Assembly: GCA_964388275.1 (NCBI GenBank)
Contig: CAYLZD010000029.1
Coordinates: 1 to 54,220, forward strand
Reading direction: 5' to 3'
Length of the DNA: 54,220 nt
Origin: JARYLZ01 sp964388275
Lineage (GTDB): Bacteria > Bacteroidota > Ignavibacteria > SZUA-365
The notes under the pieces were generated by a model. That model worked only from the letters and a program-made list of their open reading frames with translations. It made no database searches and was not told the origin of the DNA. Below, in pieces: positions 35,901 through 43,316 of this stretch. Made by a program: the position numbers and the translations under genes. Every line of letters begins with the position of its first letter. Position 1 is the first letter of the stretch.

Positions 35901-36526
35901 GGGGAGATTATTACGATTTCCTCCTCGATGAAAACGGTCGCCTCACCGTGGCTGTCGGCGACGCCACGGGTCACGGACTGAGCGCCGGAACCATGGTGTC
36001 GGTGATCAAGAGCCTGTTCGTCGCGAACGTCTCGAGTTCCGACATCCGCCACTTCTTCCGGAACTGCACACGCATATTGAAGCAATTGCGGCTCGGCAAT
36101 CTGTACATGGGTCTCACGCTGGTGCGGATCGAGAGGGGCGTCGTCGAGGCATCGGCGGCGGGCATGCCGCCCATATACATTTACCGGCATAATCGCGGCG
36201 AGGTGGACGTCGTCACCATGAAAGGAATGCCGCTCGGGGCCTTTGACGAGTTCGCTTACCAGGACGCCCGGTTGGACCTGAATCCGGGCGACACGCTTCT
36301 GATCATGAGCGACGGACTGCCTGAACTGTTCAACGATCGCAGGGAAATGTACGATTACGGACGCGTCTGCGACACTTTCCGGCAATGCGGTCACATGCAG
36401 CCGCAGGAAGTGATAAACACACTGGTGAGCAGCGCGGACCACTGGCGCAACGGCTGCCTGCCGAACGATGACATCACCTTCGTCGTTCTGAAAATGAAGA
36501 ACGGACCGGCGAAGGCCGCCGCCTGA
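32945..36526 (+). CDS. beta-propeller / Y_Y_Y / SpoIIE-type PP2C phosphatase sensor
   Basis: 1193 residues from the ATG at 32945 with GGAGG eight bases upstream. A signal/TM start (FVAVLVMTVLFSGMKLS) leads into a dozen or more two-component-regulator propeller repeats over about 30-750 (DRRGFMWFGTQSGLNRFDG, DAAGNIWFGTSKGLNRYD), then a Y_Y_Y domain (about 790-880, YTNLDPGEYIFRVRA). A TM helix (AYVAYVVLFLLLLFGI) follows, then a coiled coil, and a SpoIIE/PP2C serine phosphatase domain (about 945-1185). Its metal-binding acids are visible in EVGGDYYDF, VGDATGHG, MSDGLPE and NDDITF. The usual partner of this sensor module in Bacteroidota is a histidine kinase; here it is a phosphatase, of the kind that acts on anti-sigma antagonists. 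The ligand is unknown. No antagonist gene is adjacent. Confidence 0.92.
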   Translation: MIIHGRKGRRASTRFPFVAVLVMTVLFSGMKLSAFVQGGPDSFEHLSLEEGLSQSIVSVIHKDRRGFMWFGTQSGLNRFDGYSFRIFKHLPFDSTSISGNDISSITENKDGMLWIGTSTAGLNRMNPRTETFTSFRHDPANPNSIGSDHVGYAFEDSKRQIWIITSAGGVDRMDLRTGRIQRYRHSLSDPESISDDKIYCVTTDAAGNIWFGTSKGLNRYDRNKDAFVRYMHDPNDPESLGYDQVVHIYESPREPGILWIGTADPKSLTDGGGLNRFDVASGKFRRYTHDPSNPRSIGSDLVGMIIEDRSGALWIGTGKGLSHFDRQSGVFKTFIPYPDEKRGHGNTVTAICLDVLGRVWITTIDKASVHCFNPADGSFATYTHNSDGPRRLSGAFVHAMFEDSTGVLWIGTELGGLTKINHYGRKFELRSADPRDPAPLSNGLVRSLLVDKSGCLWAGVLREGLNRYSPDRKSVRYFRPNKKQKGALPNGNIWALCEDRAGNVWAGTLGGGLCRFDKASETFTTYSHDPKNDGSISSDYIRVIFEDSEGRLWVGTETAGLNLYDAGSDSFIHFKHDPGDMASIGANAVRAIAQDASGVIWIGTFGGGLNRMIIKLAPGGGVRTAAFKRYAHDPHNPDGISQNLIQSMCADTKGRIWIGTFGGGLDCFDPKHGTFRHFTEQNSDLPNNVIYGVLCDDAGRIWFSSNRGISRCDPETGIIANYDVSDGLQSMEFNGQAAYKAGNGEMFFGGINGYNSFFPDSIIANPNIPRVAVTDFRIFDNPVQVGGDSPLQANILETSEITLPHWQNDVSFTFAALHYNCPSKNRYSYMLVNYDTRWREGSSTRTAAYTNLDPGEYIFRVRAASGDGVWNLEGVSIRLIIRPPWWKTAPAYVAYVVLFLLLLFGIHRIQHRRITAKEREASLLREAELRASMAEAEARAARAEKERVSHELEEARKLQLSLLPRELPLLPDLDIAVHMQTAAEVGGDYYDFLLDENGRLTVAVGDATGHGLSAGTMVSVIKSLFVANVSSSDIRHFFRNCTRILKQLRLGNLYMGLTLVRIERGVVEASAAGMPPIYIYRHNRGEVDVVTMKGMPLGAFDEFAYQDARLDLNPGDTLLIMSDGLPELFNDRREMYDYGRVCDTFRQCGHMQPQEVINTLVSSADHWRNGCLPNDDITFVVLKMKNGPAKAAA

Positions 36527-36608
36527 AAATCGCGCCGCGCGGTTTTCCGAAGCCGCGATCGCAGCGCGGCAATATTCGGATATAAGCAACCAGCGATATC
36601 TTTTTCCC

Positions 36609-36638
36609 TTGCTTGTCAAGCGCAGGAGTGTATTTTTG
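36609..36638 (+). promoter_or_regulatory. promoter TTG-19-TATTTTTG of the ferredoxin gene
   Basis: TTG (36609-36611), a 19-base spacer and TATTTTTG (36631-36638), an exact match to the group's promoter pattern. The ATG of the ferredoxin lies 55 bases downstream of the -7 element. Confidence 0.6.
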
Positions 36639-36693
36639 AAGCATGAACCTGGCTCGCGCCATATCAGTCCTAATCACAATCAGGTACCTTTAA

Positions 36694-36924
36694 ATGCTGA
36701 CCATCACGGAAGACTGCATCAACTGCAACGCGTGCATCGACGAATGTCCGAACAACGCGATCTTCGCGTCCGGCGAACCGTACACGATAGACGGAACCGA
36801 ATATCCGGCGCTTTCCGACGAGTACACCTACATCGTCAACGATCTATGCAAAATGTGCGAGGGATATGCCGACTCACCGTCCTGCATGTCTGTATGCCCT
36901 TCGGATGCGGTTCTCCAGAACTGA
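36694..36924 (+). CDS. 2[4Fe-4S] ferredoxin
   Basis: 76 residues. The first cluster motif is C8-x2-C11-x2-C14-x3-C18-P (CINCNACIDECP). The second is C52-x2-C55-x8-C64-x3-C68-P (CKMC, then CMSVCP), with the six-residue insertion between the second and third ligand that marks the Allochromatium/YfhL-type bacterial ferredoxins. It carries electrons at low potential in the cytoplasm; the partner is unknown. It has its own promoter and terminator, so it is a single-gene unit. Confidence 0.93.
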   Translation: MLTITEDCINCNACIDECPNNAIFASGEPYTIDGTEYPALSDEYTYIVNDLCKMCEGYADSPSCMSVCPSDAVLQN

Positions 36925-36946
36925 CTCGGTTTGAACGGCTTTCGAG

Positions 36947-36981
36947 ACGCCGCGCGGCATCCGCGCGGCGTTTCTCTTTTT
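36947..36981 (+). terminator. intrinsic terminator after the ferredoxin gene
   Basis: An 11-bp perfect stem ACGCCGCGCGG / CCGCGCGGCGT with loop CAT is followed by TTCTCTTTTT. Confidence 0.9.
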
Positions 36982-37102
36982 ATCCGTCAACCGTGAACAT
37001 GGCGCGCGCGTTTATCCGAAGAAGACGTCGTCTTCTGTTGCAGAATTCCCGCGATCTCCATATCATGCCCGCCGATCCCAACAAGGCATCAGGCATCAAG
37101 CC

Positions 37103-37984
37103 ATGAAAAAAGCATCCGATTCGAAACTCCCAGACGAATATCGCATACTCGTATGTCTGTCTCTCACCTCGCGCGGTACTGTCGTCGCCGCGCAGTCGGG
37201 ACGGCTTGCAGCCGCCCTGGGGGCGAAACCGCTTTTCCTGCATGTCGGCGAGGAGAATCCCCATACGAGGGAAGCGCTTTCGGACATCATGAGAGCCGGC
37301 GGCATCGATGCGGATCCGTCCTGTATGCTCGTTCGAAGCGGCAAGGTGCATGAGGTCGCGTGTCGCCTGGCCGAGGAGCATGACGCGGACCTCATAATCA
37401 GCGGCGCCCTCGAGCGCGAAGGCGTGCTCGAGTATTATGTGGGTTCCACGGCAAGACGCATCGCCCGTTTCGCGAGGCGCTCGGTGCTTCTTCTGACCGC
37501 GCCTTCCGACGCGGAGAGGCCGTTCCGCTCCGTCGCGGCCCGGGTCGACTTCAACGATGATTCGAAGGACGCCCTGCGTTACGCCGTGTCCTTCGCCCGC
37601 CGCGCGGGCGCTCTCACCTTTCACGCGTTGCACGAGTACGAGCTGCCCGCGCTGCGTCTCGGCCTCGACGATTCATCCGACATGCGGGAAGAGACCGAGA
37701 TGCAGGAAATGCTCGAAATGGAAACGACCTCGCATCTTCGGAGTTTCATAGAGGACATCGATTTTTCGGGCATCGAGCTCCGCATCGCCTGTCTCCACGG
37801 GAAACGCGGTTACGAATCCGCCGAGTATGCGCGCAGGGAACACATAGATCTGCTCATCACGGCCGCGCCCCGCAGGCGCCTGGGCCTGCTGGACAAACTG
37901 TTTCAACATGACGTGGAGTACGCATTGGAATCCCTGCCCTGCGCTTTCCTGCTGCACCGCGATCAGGAAGAGGAGAGCCGGTAA
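37103..37984 (+). CDS. tandem universal stress protein (UspA-type)
   Basis: 293 residues with two Usp domains in tandem. The first begins YRILVCLSLTSRGTVVAAQ and has HDADLIISGALER followed by YYVGSTARRIARFARRSVL, the usual nucleotide-binding loop region. The second begins RSVAARVDFNDDSKDALRYA and ends DLLITAAPRRRLGLLDKLF. The G-x2-G-x9-G-S/T loop is only partly kept, so ATP binding is uncertain. Usp proteins respond to stress and energy state. The antiporter gene starts four bases after this stop (37985-37987 between), so the two are in one operon. This fits the frequent pairing of Usp domains with CPA-type ion exchangers, where they may regulate the transporter (inference). Confidence 0.85.
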   Translation: MKKASDSKLPDEYRILVCLSLTSRGTVVAAQSGRLAAALGAKPLFLHVGEENPHTREALSDIMRAGGIDADPSCMLVRSGKVHEVACRLAEEHDADLIISGALEREGVLEYYVGSTARRIARFARRSVLLLTAPSDAERPFRSVAARVDFNDDSKDALRYAVSFARRAGALTFHALHEYELPALRLGLDDSSDMREETEMQEMLEMETTSHLRSFIEDIDFSGIELRIACLHGKRGYESAEYARREHIDLLITAAPRRRLGLLDKLFQHDVEYALESLPCAFLLHRDQEEESR

Positions 37985-37987
37985 ACA

Positions 37988-39682
37988 ATGGACCGCCTCT
38001 CGCCCGAGGAAATCATGCGTCTTCTGCTCGCGCTGGCGGCGCTGCTCGCCGCCGCGCGACTCTTCGGTGAGGCGATGAAGAGATTGAACCAGCCGGCGGT
38101 TCTCGGCGAGATCCTGGCTGGTGTAGTTCTGGGACCGACGGTGCTGGGCGCCGTGCTTCCCGGCCTGCAGACGGCGCTGTTTCCCATGCAAGGCAATATC
38201 GCCATCGCGCTGGATGGACTGACCACCCTCGCCATTGTGCTGTTCCTGCTGGTCGCCGGCATGGAGGTGGATCTGTCAACCGTCTGGAGACAGGGTAAGC
38301 TCGCGCTGCTTGTGAGCACGTGCGGACTTCTGGTCCCTTTTTCTCTCGGTTTCGGCATGACATCTACCTTCCCGGAGATGATGGGGAGGGAAGCCGGCAC
38401 CGACGTCACGATTTTCGGCCTGTTCTTCGCCACCGCCCTGTCCATATCGGCGCTTCCGGTAATCGCCAAAACCCTGATGGACCTGAACCTCTACCGGAGC
38501 GATCTCGGAATGCTGATTATTGCGTCGGCGATTTTCAACGATCTGATAGGGTGGATAATCTTCGCGGTCATACTCGGCATGATTGGCGCGGTGAGCCATG
38601 GTCCGGCGCTCGGGAATTCGATACTGATGACTCTCGGTTTCACGGTCACCGTCCTCACGGTCGGTAGATGGCTCATACATCGGATTCTACCATGGCTGCA
38701 GGCGCACACGAGCTGGCCCGGAGGAGTGCTTGCCTTTGCGCTATCCCTGACGTTTGCCGGCGCAGCTTTCACCGAATGGGTGGGGATTCACGCCATTTTC
38801 GGATCCTTCCTGGTAGGAGTGGCGCTCGGTGACTCGTCTCATCTGCGCGAGCACACGCGCGCGATAATCGATCGCTTTGTCTCTTTTATATTCGCTCCGT
38901 TGTTTTTCGCTAGCATCGGCATGAAGGTCAATTTCATAGCGAATTTCGATCCCGTTATCTCTTTTATAGTACTGGCCATCGCTGTCGCCGGAAAAATCGG
39001 AGGAAGCGCGTTCGGCGCGCGTGTCGGAGGGATGCGGTGGAAAGAATCCCTGGCCGTGGGCGCGGGGATGATGTCGGTGGGAACCATGGGAATCATAATC
39101 GGACTGCTGGCTCTGCAGTACGGCATAATCAGTGAGCGCGTGTTTGTGGGATTGGTTTTCATGGCGATCGTGACATCGATGATTTCGGGACCTTTTATGG
39201 AGCGCGTTTTGAAACGCCGCAAGCCGAAGCGTTTTACCGATTTTCTCTCGTCGCGTTCCTTTCTTCCCGCTCTGAAAGCCGAGAGCCGCGAGGAGTCCAT
39301 TGTCGAATTGTCCAATGCCCTCGCTCTGCCCGCCGGTTTCGAAGCCGCCTCCCTCGCGGAGGCCGTCTGGGAGCGGGAGCAGTTGCTTGCCACCGGGCTG
39401 GGCAATGGGATCGCCGTTCCGCACGCCCGCGTAGACGGACTCCAGGCGCCTCTCATTGCCATTGGCTTGTCCAAACAAGGCATCGATTTCGACGCACCGG
39501 ACGGCGAGCCCGCGCACATGGTGTTCTTACTGCTAACACCAATCGACGACGATGTTGCGCAACTGGAAATTCTTGCCGATATCGCCCGCACTTTCCGCGA
39601 GGAAGAACTTCGCGAGAAAGCGCGGGAAGTCGTGTCCTACGTGGAATTCCTTGCGCTGATGCGCTCCGAACGAAGGGACTGA
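37988..39682 (+). CDS. CPA2-type cation/proton antiporter with C-terminal PTS EIIA-like domain
   Basis: 564 residues. About 12 membrane helices fill residues 1-400 (LGEILAGVVLGPTVLG, TALSISALPVIAKTLMDLN, FGSFLVGVALGD), the hallmark of KefB/NapA-type Na+/H+ or K+/H+ exchangers. The C-terminal 140 residues are a PTS EIIA type-2 (fructose) domain: ALALPAGFEAASLAEAVWER, then GNGIAVPHARV with the phosphorylatable His at about residue 479, and a KQGIDFDAPDGEPAHMVFLL core. In true EIIA proteins that His receives phosphate from HPr. Here it may sense phosphorylation or energy state and gate transport (inference). It is co-transcribed with the Usp gene. Confidence 0.9.
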   Translation: MDRLSPEEIMRLLLALAALLAAARLFGEAMKRLNQPAVLGEILAGVVLGPTVLGAVLPGLQTALFPMQGNIAIALDGLTTLAIVLFLLVAGMEVDLSTVWRQGKLALLVSTCGLLVPFSLGFGMTSTFPEMMGREAGTDVTIFGLFFATALSISALPVIAKTLMDLNLYRSDLGMLIIASAIFNDLIGWIIFAVILGMIGAVSHGPALGNSILMTLGFTVTVLTVGRWLIHRILPWLQAHTSWPGGVLAFALSLTFAGAAFTEWVGIHAIFGSFLVGVALGDSSHLREHTRAIIDRFVSFIFAPLFFASIGMKVNFIANFDPVISFIVLAIAVAGKIGGSAFGARVGGMRWKESLAVGAGMMSVGTMGIIIGLLALQYGIISERVFVGLVFMAIVTSMISGPFMERVLKRRKPKRFTDFLSSRSFLPALKAESREESIVELSNALALPAGFEAASLAEAVWEREQLLATGLGNGIAVPHARVDGLQAPLIAIGLSKQGIDFDAPDGEPAHMVFLLLTPIDDDVAQLEILADIARTFREEELREKAREVVSYVEFLALMRSERRD

Positions 39683-39769
39683 GCCGCCGGACGGACCGAC
39701 AGGTTTGCGCCCGCCCGATCTTCCGGACCGCATATCAGGCAGCACGGGCTTCCAGATGCGCGGCGTGCG

Positions 39770-40225
39770 CTACCCCGGCTTCGAGCCGCCGCCACGCGGA
39801 TTTATCCGCTGCCTGCGGAGCAACAAGGCGAGTTCCGTTTCCGCATCCCTCTTTTCGTGTATTCGCTGCTGAGATGTGAGTATCCCGCGTTCGGCGTCGG
39901 CTGTCCTGCTGGAAACGGAATAAATCATCCATCGATAACGCCACCTGAATCGCGCGTTTCCGGTGCGGCGCCGGTTGACCCATCGGGCGATCGACGCTTT
40001 CAACCGTCTCACATACAAGCGTGGTGTCACGCTGGGTCTGAGTCCGACGAGCACGTGCGCGTGGTCTTCCTCGACTGAAACCGCTTCGAGGCGATGCCGC
40101 TCGCGGCGATGCCACCGGGCGACAAAAGCATTGGTACGCAGCCGCTCCCGTTTGCTCAAACGACTTTCATCGCCGGAAACGAAGAGCATGAGATGCAGCA
40201 ACAGGGATGAAGTCACACGGGCCAT
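39770..40225 (-). CDS. degenerate Y1 (IS200/RAYT-like) transposase lacking the catalytic Tyr
   Basis: 151 residues from the ATG at 40225, which overlaps the upstream Y1 gene by 13 bases. The HUH motif is present as D-H55-A-H57-V (EEDHAHVLVGL). The flanking features are normal for the family: LHLMLFVSGDESRL, RRLKASIARWVN and RWMIYSVSS. Where the partner gene has RYIENQEAYH the sequence here is RGILTSQQRIH, so Gly replaces the nucleophilic Tyr. The C-terminal tail is Arg/Gly-rich. By itself it should not cut DNA. Y1 enzymes work as dimers with the Tyr of one subunit and the HUH of the other, so a heterodimer with the intact partner is possible, as is simple decay. Confidence 0.65.
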   Translation of the reverse strand: MARVTSSLLLHLMLFVSGDESRLSKRERLRTNAFVARWHRRERHRLEAVSVEEDHAHVLVGLRPSVTPRLYVRRLKASIARWVNRRRTGNARFRWRYRWMIYSVSSRTADAERGILTSQQRIHEKRDAETELALLLRRQRINPRGGGSKPG

Positions 40226-40794
40226 GCGGCCGTTCCCTGCTTGAACAGAGTCATCTGAATGCCGGCTCCGTTCGCGACAGACGCTGCCGTGAATGATCGC
40301 GGCCGCGTTCCCTGTTTCGGAAGCGTCTTGAAGTCGAAGAGCGGACCCGCTCCGGACGGCATTCCCGCAAGCCTTTGCAGCTGCGCGCATTCCTCGCGGA
40401 AGGTGTGTTTCAGATGATATGCCTCCTGATTCTCAATATAGCGCGTGATCCTGCGGCGGTCCCGCATGTCGGTCGAGAAAATCCCGAAGCCTTTTTGCCA
40501 TCGAAACTTCTTTACCGTTATCCATGAGATCCTGTTGACCCATCCCGCCGAATCTTTTTTCAATCCGCGTATGAAGTCCGAAACCGCCTCGTCGGCGTTC
40601 AACTCAGCGAGGGCGTGAATGTGATCGCTCAACGCGGAGACGGCTTGGATTTTCTGCTTGCGCGCTACCGCGAACTCGCAAATGCGACGCCGCAAATCCG
40701 CCCGCAGCTCGAGCGGAATCACTCCGATGCCGCTGTCGACGGCGCAGATTACGTGAACACTGATTGAAGTGAGTGGGGTATTCGTCATATACAT
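40213..40794 (-). CDS. Y1 (HUH) transposase of the IS200/REP-associated type
   Basis: 193 residues from the ATG at 40794 (MYMTNTPL); the frame is open to 40968 but the extension does not look like the family. Key residues are visible: HUH as H58-I-H60 in ALSDHIHALAEL, and the catalytic Tyr119 in ITRYIENQEAYH. The core GWVNRISWITVKKFRWQKG fits IS200/IS605 TnpA and RAYT proteins, which cut and rejoin single-stranded DNA at hairpins. The C-terminal extension (about 60 residues beyond the Tyr helix) is more RAYT-like. A hairpin CTGCGT-GG-ACGCAG (40813-40826) lies just upstream; no TnpB or accessory gene is near. Confidence 0.8.
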   Translation of the reverse strand: MYMTNTPLTSISVHVICAVDSGIGVIPLELRADLRRRICEFAVARKQKIQAVSALSDHIHALAELNADEAVSDFIRGLKKDSAGWVNRISWITVKKFRWQKGFGIFSTDMRDRRRITRYIENQEAYHLKHTFREECAQLQRLAGMPSGAGPLFDFKTLPKQGTRPRSFTAASVANGAGIQMTLFKQGTAAWPV

Positions 40795-40812
40795 GCCCGG
40801 ATTGATGCGCAA

Positions 40813-40826
40813 CTGCGTGGACGCAG
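40813..40826. repeat. short hairpin upstream of the Y1 transposase pair
   Basis: CTGCGT, GG, ACGCAG. A REP-like hairpin would be the natural substrate of such a transposase; this one is short and single, so the connection is weak. Confidence 0.35.
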
Positions 40827-40989
40827 CGCCCGAATGATCGATTATACGCCGGCAATGAGAAGATGGTTCCCGCGGCGGGGTCACTCTCACCTTCCTCCGG
40901 TGCCATGCGAAACGGGCGCGAGATCCCGTCATCGAATCCAACGCGTCCTGCGCGGACCGCCCGGCCAACCCTCGCTACATAGTTCGGTA

Positions 40990-43251
40990 TTACTTCCCGC
41001 TTTTCGCCGCAATCAAGTTCAATGCGCTGCCCGCGCGCCACCAGGCGATCTGCTGCTCGTTGAAGGTATGATTCAGGAGTATCGTGTCCGTTGTGCCGTC
41101 GCCGTGCGCCGCTTTCATGGTCAGGGTCTCTCCGGGCGCGAGTTCGTCGATCATCAGGGTGATGCGGTCGTCCTCGCGGATCTTGTCGTAATCGGCCGGA
41201 TCCGCGAAAGTTAGAGGCAGCATGCCCTGTTTCTTCAGGTTTGTTTCATGAATCCGCGCAAAGGACCTGGCGACGACGGCCTTCCCGCCCAGATGGCGCG
41301 GTTCCATGGCCGCGTGCTCCCGGCTCGATCCTTCACCGTAGTTCTCGTCCCCGACAACGACCCAGCCGAGCCCGGCCGCCTTGTAGGCGCGGGCGACTTT
41401 CGGGACTTCGTCGTATTCGCCGTTGAGATTGTTGAGCACCTTGTTGGCGAGTCCGTTGAAGGCGTTTACCGCTCCGATGAAGAGGTTGTTCGAAATGTTG
41501 TCGAGATGCCCGCGGAAACGAAGCCAGGGTCCGGCCATGGAGATATGGTCGGTGGTGCATTTTCCCTTTACCTTGAGCAGCAGCGGCATGTCCTGGAATT
41601 CCACAGGCTGCGGCGGTTTGAACGGCGCGAGGGCTTGCAGGCGCCCGCTGCCGGGATCTATCGATACAAGCACCGAAGCGCCGTCTTCGGCTGGGGGCAT
41701 GTATCCCTCCGGATCCGGCACGAACCCCCTAGACGGGAGTTCATCGCCTTCGGGCGCATCCAGCATTACTTCCTCGCCGGCTTCGTTGACGAGCTTGTCT
41801 TTGGTGAAGTCGAAAGTCAGCCGGCCGGCCAGCGCGAGAGCCGCAACGGTTTCCGGTCCGGCCACAAAGGCGTGCGTATCCGGATTGCCGTCGTTGCGTC
41901 CCGTGAAGTTGCGGTTGAAGGAGGTGATAATCGAGTTCTTGTCGCCGGCTTTCACGTCATGACGTTTCCATTGGCCGATGCACGGACCGCACGCGTTCGC
42001 GAGCACTTGCGCTCCGATCTCTTCGAGAAGGGCCAGTTGTCCGTCCCTTTCAATCGTAGCCCTGACCTGCTCTGATCCGGGCGTGATTGTGAATTCCGAT
42101 CTCGCCCGCAATCCCTTGGCCTTCGCCTGTCTGGCGATTGCCGCGACGCGGTCGATGTCTTCGTAGCTCGAATTCGTGCAGGAACCGATCAGAGCGACAC
42201 GCAATTCCTCGGGCCAGCCGTTCTCCCTCACCGCGTCCGCGAATTTGGAGATGGGATGCGCGCGGTCCGGAGTGAACGGCCCGTTCACGTGCGGTTCGAG
42301 AGTTGCCAGGTCTATGTGTATGACCTGATCGAAGAAGGATGCCGGATCGGCTTCGACCTCCGGATCAGCCTGGAGTTCCTGCGCGAGTCCGTCCGCGAGC
42401 CCGGCAAGATCATCGCGGCCTGTTGCACGCAGGTATTCCGACATTTTTCTGTCGAATGGGAATATGGAAGTCGTCGCTCCGATTTCCGCCCCCATGTTGC
42501 ATATCGTTCCCTTGCCGGTGGCGGAAATCGTGCGGCAGCCGTCGCCGAAATACTCCACGATGGCGCCCGTGCCGCCTTTGACGGTCAGTATGCCGGCGAG
42601 TTTGAGTATCACGTCCTTCGGGGATGTCCAGCCGCGCATCGCGCCCGTGAGGTTCACTCCGATAAGCTTCGGGAATTTCAGTTCCCAGGGCATGCCCGCC
42701 ATAACGTCCACCGCGTCGGCGCCTCCTACGCCGATGGCTATCATGCCAAGACCCCCGGCGTTCGGGGTATGCGAATCGGTCCCTATCATCATGCCGCCCG
42801 GAAAGGCGTAGTTCTCAAGAACCACCTGGTGTATTATGCCGGCGCCGGGCTTCCAGAAGCCGATACCGAATTTCTTCGATACGGACGCGAGGAAGTCGTA
42901 TACCTCTCTGTTGAGGTCCAGCGCGCCCCGCAGATCCGCGATGGCGCCGTGTTCGGCCATTATTAGGTGATCGCAGTGCACCGTGGATGGAACCGCGACG
43001 CGCGGTATTCCCGCGCTCATGAATTGCAGCAGAGCCATCTGGGCGGTCGCATCCTGCATGGCGACTCGGTCGGGCCCGAAATCAACATAGTCCTTCCCCC
43101 GCGTGAAAGCTGCGCCGGGGACGGACGTCAGGTGTGAGTACAGCACCTTTTCCGCATAGGTCATGGGTCTGCCCAGCAGTTGTCCGGCCGCTTTCACCTT
43201 GGCCGCATAAGCCGAGTACACGGCGTTGATCATGTCGATGTTCATTGTCAT
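40990..43251 (-). CDS. acnA: aconitate hydratase (mitochondrial-type)
   Basis: 753 residues, the length of the mitochondrial-type aconitase rather than the larger AcnA/IRP or AcnB forms. The three cluster Cys lie in IGSCTNSS and ACGPCIG. Substrate-binding motifs GTDSHTPNAGGLGMIAIGVG, VGDENYGEGSSREHAA and KCTTDHISMAGPW are intact. It isomerises citrate to isocitrate via aconitate in the TCA cycle, using a [4Fe-4S] cluster. The first two Met codons are close together (43251 or 43245). It stands alone on the minus strand between the transposase pair and a T9SS protease. The symbol is approximate because naming differs between lineages. Confidence 0.95.
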   Translation of the reverse strand: MTMNIDMINAVYSAYAAKVKAAGQLLGRPMTYAEKVLYSHLTSVPGAAFTRGKDYVDFGPDRVAMQDATAQMALLQFMSAGIPRVAVPSTVHCDHLIMAEHGAIADLRGALDLNREVYDFLASVSKKFGIGFWKPGAGIIHQVVLENYAFPGGMMIGTDSHTPNAGGLGMIAIGVGGADAVDVMAGMPWELKFPKLIGVNLTGAMRGWTSPKDVILKLAGILTVKGGTGAIVEYFGDGCRTISATGKGTICNMGAEIGATTSIFPFDRKMSEYLRATGRDDLAGLADGLAQELQADPEVEADPASFFDQVIHIDLATLEPHVNGPFTPDRAHPISKFADAVRENGWPEELRVALIGSCTNSSYEDIDRVAAIARQAKAKGLRARSEFTITPGSEQVRATIERDGQLALLEEIGAQVLANACGPCIGQWKRHDVKAGDKNSIITSFNRNFTGRNDGNPDTHAFVAGPETVAALALAGRLTFDFTKDKLVNEAGEEVMLDAPEGDELPSRGFVPDPEGYMPPAEDGASVLVSIDPGSGRLQALAPFKPPQPVEFQDMPLLLKVKGKCTTDHISMAGPWLRFRGHLDNISNNLFIGAVNAFNGLANKVLNNLNGEYDEVPKVARAYKAAGLGWVVVGDENYGEGSSREHAAMEPRHLGGKAVVARSFARIHETNLKKQGMLPLTFADPADYDKIREDDRITLMIDELAPGETLTMKAAHGDGTTDTILLNHTFNEQQIAWWRAGSALNLIAAKSGK

Positions 43252-43316
43252 GGCGACTCCACCCGACTGGTTGAGATTTCCTGCCTTTCCATAAATATAG
43301 CTCTATTGCATTTAAC

